Of a stretch of 64,000 nucleotides of DNA, positions 56,904-64,000 are shown piece after piece. The notes beneath the pieces are model-generated. The model searched no databases, was not told the origin of the DNA, and worked only from the letters and a program-made list of their open reading frames with translations. The stretch is from Psychromicrobium xiongbiense. GTDB lineage: Bacteria > Actinomycetota > Actinomycetes > Actinomycetales > Micrococcaceae. A program made the position numbers and the translations under genes. Numbering within the stretch: position 1 is the stretch's first letter; every line of letters begins with the position of its first letter. The stretch lies in contig NZ_JASSZH010000005.1 of the NCBI RefSeq assembly GCF_030271165.1, positions 1 to 64,000 on the forward strand, in the 5' to 3' direction.

Positions 56904-58382
56904 TCATCGCGAGGATTTGGCGCTGACGGAAGCACCGGCCTGCCGGGGTAGTGCAAGGCTGTCCAGGGTGCTGAGCAGAATCAGCACGGCGATGGCCAGG
57001 AACGTTCCGCGATAGGCCAGGGCCGGGTCGCTGCCCTGGCTGCTTCCCGGGGCAGTGCCGGTTGCCGCAGCCCAGAGGCTTCCCCACCAGGATCCTGGGT
57101 CGAGAAGCCGCAGCAGGAGCGCAGCCACCGCGATGCCTGCTCCGGCGGCAAGCTGCACCAGAGTTGCCGAGACAGCGTTGGCGCTGGTCATCCGCTCGGG
57201 TTCAATATCGGCGTACTGAATGGAGGCATAGGCGGAGAATCCAATCGACCGGAAGGCGCCGCTGGCCACCAGAAGGATGAACGTCCACACCTCGGGTGTC
57301 TGTGGAGAGAGGAAGGCACACAGCACGAAAGTGGCGGCAGAGGCCAGCGAGGCGAAGACCAGCACCGCCTTGAAGCCGAAGGCGCGAATCAGGGGAGTGG
57401 TGGCCGGTTTGATCGCGATATTGCCGATGAATACTGCTGCGACCATGAAGCCTGCGTGCAGCGGATTCCAGCCGAAGCCCTGCTGGAACATCAGGGGGAG
57501 CAGAAAAGGTACGGCGCTGATCGTCAGACGGTAGATGAAACCGCCGGTGCTGGTGGCACGGAAGGTGCGGGTGTTGAAGACACTGAGATCGAACAGCGGC
57601 CGGGCGGCCCGTCGCATCCAGATCACCGCTGCGCCCAGGGTCACGACGCCCCCGGTGAGACTGAGCCAGGCCGCCGGGTTCTCGGGGTGACTGCTGAGCA
57701 GCTCCAGGCCGACGACGACGGCGCCCACTCCGAGCGTGGTCAGCACCAGCCCCGGCCAGTCGAGGCTCCGCTCGTGATCACCGGGTGCGCGGGGCACGAG
57801 GCGGAGCGCTGCAAGAAACGCGATGACGCCCAGCGGCACGTTGATCAGGAAGATCCAGTGCCAGCTCAGGTAGGTGGTGATCGCTCCGCCGAGCAGTGGG
57901 GCCAGCACCGGGGCCAACAGTCCGGGCCAGACCAGGTAGGCGGTGGCTTTGAGGAGTTCCGCCTTCGGTGTACTACGGAGCACAGCCAGGCTACCCACCG
58001 GAACCATCATGGCACCGCCTATTCCTTGCAGAATGCGGCTCAGCGTCAGCGTGGTCAGATCCGTGCTCAGGGCGCAGAGCAGAGATGCAAGGGTGAATAC
58101 GGCGATGGCGAGGACGAAGATCCGACGACGCCCCCACCGGTCCGCCAGCCAGGCTCCCAACGGGATGCCCATGGCCACCGTCATCAGGTAGGCCGTCATC
58201 GTGATGTTGACCGCTGCGGCAGGGACGCGGAAATCGTTGGAGATGCTCGGGATGGCAGTCGTCAGCACGGTGCCGTCGAGGAACTCCATGAAAAAGGTGG
58301 CGGCGACCAGAAGTGCCAGGCGCGGATTCCAGCGTTCCGGGCTGAAGGTGGCGGGCGTAGCGGATGCGGGAGAAAAAGCCAT
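56904..58382 (-). CDS. MFS drug-type transporter (DHA2 / EmrB-QacA family)
   Basis: A 492-residue membrane protein with about 14 hydrophobic segments, as in the DHA2 branch of the major facilitator superfamily. ATFFMEFLDGTVLTTAIPSI is the typical first helix with the acidic Asp, GAWLADRWGRRRIFVLA is motif A near residue 80, LSRILQGIGGAMMVPVGSLA is motif B and LVWPGLLAPVLAPLLGGAIT is motif C of proton antiporters. It probably exports a toxic compound. The ATG stands 7 nt after TACTGT on the minus strand, a leaderless arrangement. No regulator is adjacent. Confidence 0.92.
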   Translation of the reverse strand: MAFSPASATPATFSPERWNPRLALLVAATFFMEFLDGTVLTTAIPSISNDFRVPAAAVNITMTAYLMTVAMGIPLGAWLADRWGRRRIFVLAIAVFTLASLLCALSTDLTTLTLSRILQGIGGAMMVPVGSLAVLRSTPKAELLKATAYLVWPGLLAPVLAPLLGGAITTYLSWHWIFLINVPLGVIAFLAALRLVPRAPGDHERSLDWPGLVLTTLGVGAVVVGLELLSSHPENPAAWLSLTGGVVTLGAAVIWMRRAARPLFDLSVFNTRTFRATSTGGFIYRLTISAVPFLLPLMFQQGFGWNPLHAGFMVAAVFIGNIAIKPATTPLIRAFGFKAVLVFASLASAATFVLCAFLSPQTPEVWTFILLVASGAFRSIGFSAYASIQYADIEPERMTSANAVSATLVQLAAGAGIAVAALLLRLLDPGSWWGSLWAAATGTAPGSSQGSDPALAYRGTFLAIAVLILLSTLDSLALPRQAGASVSAKSSR

Positions 58383-58395
58383 CGTTGCGACAGTA
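58380..58395 (-). promoter_or_regulatory. -10 box and leaderless start of the MFS gene
   Basis: On the minus strand TACTGT (58395-58390) is followed by 7 nt and the ATG at 58382. No ribosome site is present. The remaining gap 58396-58608 up to the amino-acid permease shows no gene. Confidence 0.5.
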
Positions 58396-58608
58396 TCACC
58401 GCGGGATCACCGCACCGCGCGGCCGCGTTGTGTTGCGCAGATCACTGTTTTCCGTCATTTCGGATAGCATGGCTTTGCCGGACTTACCTTCGATGCTTCT
58501 TCTGTTTCGTGGTTGATTCTTCGTGCCATAACGCTGATTCGCCGAATCGCACCGCTGAAACTGAGCTGGCAGAACGGGTGGGTTTCCCCCGACTTCCAAG
58601 GAACAGCT

Positions 58609-60102
58609 GTGCCTTCACACAACACCACCGACCTCCAACCGGATACCCAGGCGCCGAGCGCCACCCCCCCAGCCGCCCTCTCTGCGGGGACCCACAGCGC
58701 CGGGGCCCTCAGCGCCGAGGGATACCAGAAGACGCTCGGCAAGCGGCAGGTGACCATGATTGCGATGGGTGGTGCCATCGGCGTCGGCCTGTTCATGGGC
58801 GCCGGTGGGCGCCTCGCATCCACCGGGCCCGCGCTGATCTTCTCTTATGCCATCGCAGGGCTGATCGCTTATTTGCTCATGCGCGCGCTGGGCGAACTGA
58901 TCATGTACCGGCAGACTTCGGGCTCCTTTGTGAGCTACGCCGGGGAACTGTTCGGCAAGAAAGGTGCCTACCTTTCCGGCTGGATGTACTTCATCAACTG
59001 GGCCATGACCGGCATTGCGGAGCTGATCGCCATCGGTCTGTATTTCCAGTTCTTCTTCCCGAAGGTTCCGGTGGAGATCTCGGCGATTGCCGCGCTCCTG
59101 CTGCTGGTGGCGGTGAACCTGTTCAGCGTCAAAGCCTTCGGCGAATTCGAGTTCTGGGCATCCTGCCTCAAGGTGGCGGCAATCCTGATCTTCCTGGTCG
59201 TGGGCACCGTCATGGTGGTGACCAACGCTCAGGTCGGTGCCGGGCACGCTTCGGCAGGTAACCTTTTCGCTGCCGATGGCGGCATGTTCCCGCACGGTGC
59301 GCTGGTCATGATTCTGGTGCTCAACGCGGTGATCTTCGCCTACAACGCCATTGAGCTGGTGGGTATTACGGCTGGGGAGATGGAGAATCCGGAGCGGGAA
59401 GTTCCCAAAGCCATCCGGGCCGTGGTACTGCGGATCGTGGTGTTCTATGTCGGCTCGGTGACGCTACTGGCCATGCTGCTTCCCTCCGACCAGTACAAGG
59501 CAGGGACCTCTCCTTTTGTCACCGTCTTCGGACAGATGGGGCTCGGCTGGATGGGAGATGTGATGAACATGATTGTCATCACCGCTGCGTTGTCCTCCTG
59601 TAACTCGGGTCTCTACTCGATTGGCCGGATCTTCCGCACGATGGCCAACAACGGGCATGCCCCCCACTGGCTGACCCGGATGTCCAGCCGGCACGTTCCC
59701 TATGCGGCGATTCTCGCCATCGGAGCCGTGTATCTGGTGGGTATTCTGCTCAACATCTGGCTGGGAGGCTCCCATGCCTTCGACCTCGCGCTGAACACCG
59801 CGTCGATCGGGGTGATCTTCACCTGGGGAACCATTTTTGCCAGCCAGATCGCTCTGCGGAAGAAGAAGGGCCTGGTGTCCAGCCTGCCGATGCCCGGCTC
59901 GCCCTGGACCAGTTGGGCCGGACTCGTGGCACTGCTGGCGATCACGGTGCTGATCGGCTTCGACACGATGACCAGCAGCACGGGAGAGGTGTTCCCGCTG
60001 GGCCTGTGGACCCTGGCGACGATCCCGTTCTTTGCTCTGGTTCTCTGGCTTGGGTGGCAGAAGGTCAAACACCGCGAACCGCAGAACAAGCTGTTCAGCT
60101 GA
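58609..60102 (+). CDS. APC-family amino acid permease
   Basis: A 497-residue transporter of the amino acid-polyamine-organocation family (AAT branch, like GabP, AnsP, CycA). About 12 membrane helices. After a 50-residue polar N-terminus come QVTMIAMGGAIGVGLFMGAG (helix 1 substrate loop) and SGSFVSYAGELFGKKGAYLS, then IFAYNAIELVGITAGEMENP (helix 6 to 7) and the C-terminal half with FRTMANNGHAPHWLTRMSSR. It imports an amino acid with protons; which one is not clear. The GTG at 58609 has AAGGA 6 nt upstream; an upstream extension (from 58513) is not supported. Confidence 0.92.
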   Translation: MPSHNTTDLQPDTQAPSATPPAALSAGTHSAGALSAEGYQKTLGKRQVTMIAMGGAIGVGLFMGAGGRLASTGPALIFSYAIAGLIAYLLMRALGELIMYRQTSGSFVSYAGELFGKKGAYLSGWMYFINWAMTGIAELIAIGLYFQFFFPKVPVEISAIAALLLLVAVNLFSVKAFGEFEFWASCLKVAAILIFLVVGTVMVVTNAQVGAGHASAGNLFAADGGMFPHGALVMILVLNAVIFAYNAIELVGITAGEMENPEREVPKAIRAVVLRIVVFYVGSVTLLAMLLPSDQYKAGTSPFVTVFGQMGLGWMGDVMNMIVITAALSSCNSGLYSIGRIFRTMANNGHAPHWLTRMSSRHVPYAAILAIGAVYLVGILLNIWLGGSHAFDLALNTASIGVIFTWGTIFASQIALRKKKGLVSSLPMPGSPWTSWAGLVALLAITVLIGFDTMTSSTGEVFPLGLWTLATIPFFALVLWLGWQKVKHREPQNKLFS

Positions 60103-60187
60103 GTACTGATGCGTCGCGTGATTGATCGGCGGCAGAGTCCATGACATCGTCAGAGAACGAACGGTCGGTAATGCGCCGATAGCCCTA

Positions 60188-60527
60188 TGATCTGGCCGCT
60201 CTGGTCGTGTGAGAGGCCGTGGACCGGGCTGGTGTGGTTCCCGGGGCCATTGACGAGGTCATTCTGGGCAACGCGAACGGTGCCGGGGAAGAGCATCGGA
60301 ACGTGGCCCGGATGGCTACGCTTCTTGCGGGTCTTCCCCTGCAGATTCCCGGTGTTACGGTCAATCGACTGTGTGCCTCAGGGATGAGCGCGATCACCCC
60401 GCGCACCACCGACGAGTACGGCGAGGTCTGCCGGGACGCAGTCATCGCCAACCAGAACGGCGAGATCGTAGCCCGCTACGATGTCCTGACGCTGGTGGAG
60501 AAGGAAGACACTACGTACGCGAGGTAA
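60188..60527 (+). pseudogene. Fusion of thiolase and MaoC-like dehydratase fragments
   Basis: Two unrelated fragments are joined. The first (60188-60390) is the N-terminal part of a 3-ketoacyl/3-oxoadipyl-CoA thiolase: DEVILGNANGAGEEHRNVAR and GVTVNRLCASGMSAI, with an internal TGA at 60210-60212; the active Cys is present but most of the protein is gone. The second (about 60391-60527) reads TDEYGEVCRDAVIANQNGEI and YDVLTLVEKED, which resembles the end of a MaoC-type hydratase such as the C-terminus of PaaZ. The arrangement implies a deletion that removed the genes between. The gap 60103-60187 is empty. Confidence 0.75.
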
Positions 60528-60528
60528 G

Positions 60529-61146
60529 TCAGCGGTGCAGGCCCTGGAACGCGATGGCGATGACGTTATCGGCCAGCTGGCTGGCGGAGATCGGGCCACC
60601 CGGCTTGTACCACTCGACCATGGAGTTGATGGTTCCGAAGAGCAGGCGGGTGATCGTGCGCGGGTCGACATCGGTGCGCAGAGTGCCCTCCTCCTGGGCG
60701 GCGGCCACGAGCTGGGCGACCGCCCGGTCGAAGTCGCGGCGGCGGCCCATGGCTTCGCGTTCCATGACGGTGTTGCCACGCAATCGCAGAAGCAGTGTCA
60801 CGAAGGGGAGCTTGTCCGCCAGGGCGGCAATGGTCCCTCGTACCACAAACTCAAGCCGGGCGTCCGCCGGGCCGGTGGTGGCGCCATCGCGGGTCAGGAT
60901 GCTCTCCAGACTGCCCAGCGCCTCCTCCACGGCAAGGCGCAGGAGGTCTTCCTTGGAGGGAACATGATGGTAAATCGCCGACTTGGAGATGCCCAGATTC
61001 TCCGCCAGGATGCCCATCGAGGTTGCTTCATACCCGTGCTTGTTGAAGACATCCACCGCGATGCACAGCACGGACTGCTGGTCGTAGCCGGGACGGCCGC
61101 GTTTGACGCCAGAGGCGGAAACCGTGGCACGAGTAGTGCTGGACAT
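60529..61146 (-). CDS. TetR-family regulator (PaaR-like)
   Basis: A 205-residue TetR regulator. The DNA-binding part is DVFNKHGYEATSMGILAENL followed by GISKSAIYHHVPSKEDLLRL near residues 30-68. The ligand domain contains RGTIAALADKLPFVTLLLRL and ITRLLFGTINSMVEWYKPGG. The sequence and the neighbouring paa-like fragments suggest a phenylacetyl-CoA-responsive PaaR-type regulator, but this is inference. The ATG at 61146 with AGGACC just before it is preferred to an upstream TTG. It is intact while the genes on both sides are broken, so it may now have only distant targets. Confidence 0.88.
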   Translation of the reverse strand: MSSTTRATVSASGVKRGRPGYDQQSVLCIAVDVFNKHGYEATSMGILAENLGISKSAIYHHVPSKEDLLRLAVEEALGSLESILTRDGATTGPADARLEFVVRGTIAALADKLPFVTLLLRLRGNTVMEREAMGRRRDFDRAVAQLVAAAQEEGTLRTDVDPRTITRLLFGTINSMVEWYKPGGPISASQLADNVIAIAFQGLHR

Positions 61147-61229
61147 GGTCCTCAGTCTTTCATGCAAGTCTTTGACACAGCAGTCCGTGACGTACTGGGC
61201 TCAATGCCGGGATGCGCAAGGCAGGCCCC

Positions 61230-61514
61230 TCGGGGGATGAGCTGTTTGACGACGACGAGCTGACCGAGCGCCTGAGCTGGTTCGGCATCGACGGGTCCGC
61301 GGCGATCATCAACTTCCCCGAGGTGGCCATGCTGGGTCTGGGCAGGATCCTTGACCGACCCTGAGTGCTGGGCGGACAGCTGGTCGTCCGAAAAATCGCG
61401 GAGCTGACTCCGGTGTTTGATCACTGGGTCTGCGATGACGAGACTGCCGCGGGATTCCTCAGGTACGTCGCCGACGCGATCGAAAACCCTGCGCTGGCGC
61501 TCGCCGATCTCTAG
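61230..61514 (+). pseudogene. 2-oxoacid dehydrogenase E2 C-terminal remnant
   Basis: From about 61297 the frame reads IINFPEVAMLGLGRILDRP, a TGA at 61362-61364 replaces the usual Trp, and it continues LGGQLVVRKIAELTPVFDH to a TAG at 61512-61514. This is the C-terminal end of a dihydrolipoyl acyltransferase (pyruvate or branched-chain type). The catalytic DHRxxDG motif is degraded to DHWVCDD. The preceding bases (GDELFDDDELTERLSWFGID) are in the same frame but seem to come from another protein. It lies upstream of, and divergent to, the TetR gene. Confidence 0.82.
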
Positions 61515-61610
61515 CGGATGACCTCCGGCTGGAAGTCTCCCTGGCGGGTAACCGGGAGTCTCTCACCAAAGATTGTTGAACAATTTGCAGGAGTGCGGCA
61601 TCCTTGACTC

Positions 61611-62399
61611 ATGACGACGTCGACAGCGGCCGGAACCACGAAGCGGATCGACCTTAACAGCGATGTGGGCGAGTCCTTTGGGCACTGGAGCCTGGGTGAC
61701 GATGCCGCCGTCCTGCGCTCTGCCACGAGTGCGAACGTGGCCTGCGGGTTTCACGCAGGCGACCCGAGCGGCATATTGGCAACCTGTCGCACTGCAGTGC
61801 AGGCCTCCGCCGTCGTGGGTGCTCACCCCGGCTACCGGGATCTGGCAGGATTCGGCCGCCGCTTCCTGGACGTCTTGCCGACTGAGTTGACCGCGGATCT
61901 GGTCTATCAGATCGGTGCCGTACAGGCACTCGCCCGGGCTGCCGGGACCGAGGTGCGGTATGTCAAACCCCACGGCGCGCTGTACAACACCATCGTCCAT
62001 CATGAGGCGCAGGCCCAGGCTGTGGTGGAGGCGATTCTGGCCGTGGACCCGGGGTTGCCGCTGGTCGTCCTGCCGAATTCTGCGGTGGAGCGACTCGGCC
62101 GTAGCGCCGGGCTCCGCACGGTCAGGGAGGCCTTTGCCGACCGCGCATACCGCGCTGATGGCACCCTGGTGCCGCGCAGCGAACCCGGTGCTGTGCTGCA
62201 CGAGGCGCGAGCCGTGGAGCAGGGGCTGCGGATTGCCCGGGACGGGGTGGTGGAGGCTGTTGATGGCAGCCTGGTGCCGGTCGAGGCAGAGAGCATCTGC
62301 ATTCATGGAGATTCGCCGGATGCCGTGGCGATGGCGGCTGCGCTCCGCCGGGCGCTCGAAGCGGCCGGTATCACTGTCCGCAGTTTTGTCTCGCCATGA
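61611..62399 (+). CDS. pxpA: 5-oxoprolinase subunit A (LamB/YcsF family)
   Basis: A 262-residue protein of the LamB/YcsF family, the ATP-dependent phosphorylating part of the prokaryotic 5-oxoprolinase that opens pyroglutamate to glutamate. [20 protein letters not shown] at the start, [32 protein letters not shown] and [12 protein letters not shown] are family hallmarks, and the end has [11 protein letters not shown]. Complete length (about 250-260). The ATG at 61611 follows CATCCT by 6 nt. It overlaps the fused pxpBC gene by 4 bp. Confidence 0.95.
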   Translation: MTTSTAAGTTKRIDLNSDVGESFGHWSLGDDAAVLRSATSANVACGFHAGDPSGILATCRTAVQASAVVGAHPGYRDLAGFGRRFLDVLPTELTADLVYQIGAVQALARAAGTEVRYVKPHGALYNTIVHHEAQAQAVVEAILAVDPGLPLVVLPNSAVERLGRSAGLRTVREAFADRAYRADGTLVPRSEPGAVLHEARAVEQGLRIARDGVVEAVDGSLVPVEAESICIHGDSPDAVAMAAALRRALEAAGITVRSFVSP

Positions 62400-64000
62400 C
62401 GGACACACCTGATCAGAAGGGCGCCGGTGCGCTGGTCAGTATCCGTGCAGCCGGTGACCATGCTCTCCTGGTGGAACTGTCCTCGTTGAAGGCCGTACTG
62501 AGCCTTCAGGCACAGCTCCAGGAGGCGCCGCAGCAGGGGCAGCGCGATGTGGTCGCGGCAGCTCAGACCGTGCTGATCACCGCGGATTCCCCGGAATCGT
62601 TGCCCTCTCTGTTGACCGCGCTACGCACGATGGACCTCTCCTCACCGCCAGAGGCGCGCGGTGGATCGGTTCTGGTGCCGGTGGTGTATGACGGTGAAGA
62701 CCTGGACGAGGTGAGCGATCTCCTCGGCCTGGCGCGCGAGGCGGTGATTGCAGCGCACACCGGTCAGATCTGGACGGCGGCGTTCATCGGATTTGCTCCG
62801 GGGTTCGCTTATCTGCGCGGTGAGGATGACCGGCTGGAGGTTCCTCGTCACGCCACCTCCCGGACTGCGGTGCCGGCTGGCTCGGTGGCCCTGGGCGGCC
62901 AGTATTCTGCGATTTATCCCCGGCAATCGCCCGGAGGGTGGCAACTGATCGGCCGCAGCGACGCTGTGCTGTGGGATCTGGACCGGGAGCAGCCCGCGCT
63001 GATTCGCCCGGGTGATACGGTGCGATTTGAGGCAGTACGGGCTCAGGCTGCGCTCCGCCGGGAGGGCGCGGGGGTGGGGCTCGATGCCGTCCGCGCCACG
63101 GCGGAAACTGACGTACCTGCCACCGGGCTGCTGGTGCGTGGTACCGGGCTGCAGAGCACGATTCAGGATCTGGGTCGACCCGGTATCGCAGCCCTGGGCG
63201 TCAGCGCCGCAGGCGCCATGGACCGAGCATCGCTCCGCCAGGCCAATCGGGTGGTGGGTAATGCCGAGGACGCGGCAGGTGTGGAGGTCCTCAATGGCGG
63301 ACTGGTACTGGAAGCGTTGAGCGATCAGGTGCTGGCTGTGGCCGGTGCGCCGGTTCCGCTGACCATCACGGGAGAGCCTGCCGATTCGCTTGGACTGGGC
63401 CGTGCTTCAGCTGCTCCGCGCCCCTTTACTCCGCGCACTCCGAATGTCGCAGCACCCTTTGCGCTGTTGGCGGGGGAGCGTCTGACACTGGGCCAGCCGA
63501 CCTCTGGTCTGCGCAGCTATCTGGCCGTCCGTGGCGGACTCGGCGGGCCAGCCGTCCTGGGCAGTCGCTCCACCGACACCATGTCCGGCATCGGACCTCA
63601 GATCCTGGCTGTAGGCAGCCAGTTGGAGGTTCTGCCCATCGTGTCGGGCCAGAGTGTGGGTTTTCCCGAGGTGCCGCTCCGGGGCACGCCTGGCTCGCAG
63701 ATCGTGACTCTGAGGGTGGTCCCGGGCCCGCGGGAGGACTGGTTCAGTGGCCGGGCCTGGCAGGACTTACTGGAGCAGGACTGGACCGTCACCCCGCAGT
63801 CCAATCGCATCGGTATTCGGTTGTCGGGGCGTCCACTGGAGCGCATACGCCCGGGGGAGTTGGCCAGTGAGGGTACGGTGCGCGGAGCTCTGCAGGTCTC
63901 GCCGTCTGGCCAGCCCACGCTGTTTCTTGCCGACCATCCGGTGACGGGAGGCTATCCCGTGATTGCCGTGGTGGTGGAGGCGGATCTCGACCGGGCGGCC
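62396..64000 (+). CDS. pxpBC: Fused 5-oxoprolinase subunits B and C (partial at the window edge)
   Basis: One frame open from the ATG at 62396 to the last base, 535 residues visible. Residues about 10-200 are PxpB (allophanate hydrolase subunit 1 type; [40 protein letters not shown] and [13 protein letters not shown]). From about 240 the biotin-carboxylase-like PxpC part begins ([58 protein letters not shown], and near the edge [17 protein letters not shown]). With PxpA it makes up the 5-oxoprolinase. Such B-C fusions are known (also in urea amidolyase-like proteins). The last 10-30 residues are missing beyond the edge. Confidence 0.93.
   Translation, partial: MTDTPDQKGAGALVSIRAAGDHALLVELSSLKAVLSLQAQLQEAPQQGQRDVVAAAQTVLITADSPESLPSLLTALRTMDLSSPPEARGGSVLVPVVYDGEDLDEVSDLLGLAREAVIAAHTGQIWTAAFIGFAPGFAYLRGEDDRLEVPRHATSRTAVPAGSVALGGQYSAIYPRQSPGGWQLIGRSDAVLWDLDREQPALIRPGDTVRFEAVRAQAALRREGAGVGLDAVRATAETDVPATGLLVRGTGLQSTIQDLGRPGIAALGVSAAGAMDRASLRQANRVVGNAEDAAGVEVLNGGLVLEALSDQVLAVAGAPVPLTITGEPADSLGLGRASAAPRPFTPRTPNVAAPFALLAGERLTLGQPTSGLRSYLAVRGGLGGPAVLGSRSTDTMSGIGPQILAVGSQLEVLPIVSGQSVGFPEVPLRGTPGSQIVTLRVVPGPREDWFSGRAWQDLLEQDWTVTPQSNRIGIRLSGRPLERIRPGELASEGTVRGALQVSPSGQPTLFLADHPVTGGYPVIAVVVEADLDRAA

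Noticed and set aside
57456-59261. A 601-codon plus-strand frame opposite the MFS gene and into the permease
   Set aside because: His/Gly/Gln-rich shadow of high-GC coding DNA; both real genes under it have clear family matches.
61540-61549. CCTGGCGGGT, resembling part of the 26-nt dispersed repeat
   Set aside because: Only 10 bases match and the flanks differ; likely chance.

Overview
The window looks like a high-GC actinobacterial chromosome, most likely of the family Micrococcaceae (Arthrobacter and relatives). Reasons: the gene order hisE-hisG-hisF-hisI-trpE-(trp-associated membrane protein)-(HGxxPAAW protein)-trpC/B-trpA-lgt-gltB-gltD-pyk-pdtaR; the actinobacterial families DUF3000, TIGR03085, TIGR02234 and MT0933; GTG starts; many ATGA/GTGA overlaps; and GC-rich hairpin terminators mostly without T-runs. 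The genus cannot be fixed from this sequence alone. There are no rRNA genes, no CRISPR array and no intact transposase.

Layout. 0.2-2.7 kb: dxs and a DUF402 gene. 2.7-8.1 kb: a CitA/CitB-type two-component system diverging from a complete NitT/TauT-type ABC importer of unknown substrate. 8.1-13.8 kb: aldo/keto reductase, a fadBA beta-oxidation operon and a divergent LysR regulator. 13.8-19.9 kb: a minus-strand run (RNase D, DUF3000, threonine aldolase, MsrB, an unrecognised protein, YbaK, SufE, rhodanese). 20.1-22.7 kb: zapE, a BenE-type transporter and an MT0933-type small protein. 22.8-23.5 kb: a minus-strand tRNA operon Gly-Cys-Val(GAC) with its own promoter and terminator, divergent from tRNA-Val(CAC). 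23.7-28.5 kb: a PD-(D/E)XK protein, then def-fmt-rsmB-rpe. 28.5-33 kb: an FMN riboswitch and ribM-ribD-ribE-ribB-ribA-ribH. 33-43 kb: his and trp genes, with hisI overlapping trpE, and lgt. The notable feature is that trpC and trpB form one reading frame. 43-51.8 kb: gltBD, pyk and pdtaR.

51.9-56.2 kb is an accessory, decaying region entered at a tRNA-Leu gene. A degenerate copy of the tRNA 3' end lies about 0.9 kb downstream, and between the two copies sits an RHH antitoxin-Doc toxin pair, which suggests a small integrated element. Beyond it are a broken succinate-semialdehyde-type dehydrogenase, an intact DJ-1/PfpI protein, an unidentified broken gene and a GH51 arabinofuranosidase pseudogene with several lesions. 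56.2-60.1 kb holds NUDIX, MFS and APC transport genes. 60.2-61.5 kb has thiolase, MaoC-like and 2-oxoacid dehydrogenase E2 fragments around an intact TetR regulator. The window ends in pxpA and a fused pxpBC cut by the edge.

Transcription and translation signals. A recurrent pattern is a -10 box (TAnnnT or nAnnnT) only 6-7 nt before the start codon with no Shine-Dalgarno sequence. It occurs before at least ten genes and predicts many leaderless mRNAs. Inside operons, by contrast, genes overlap by 4 bp and are probably translationally coupled.
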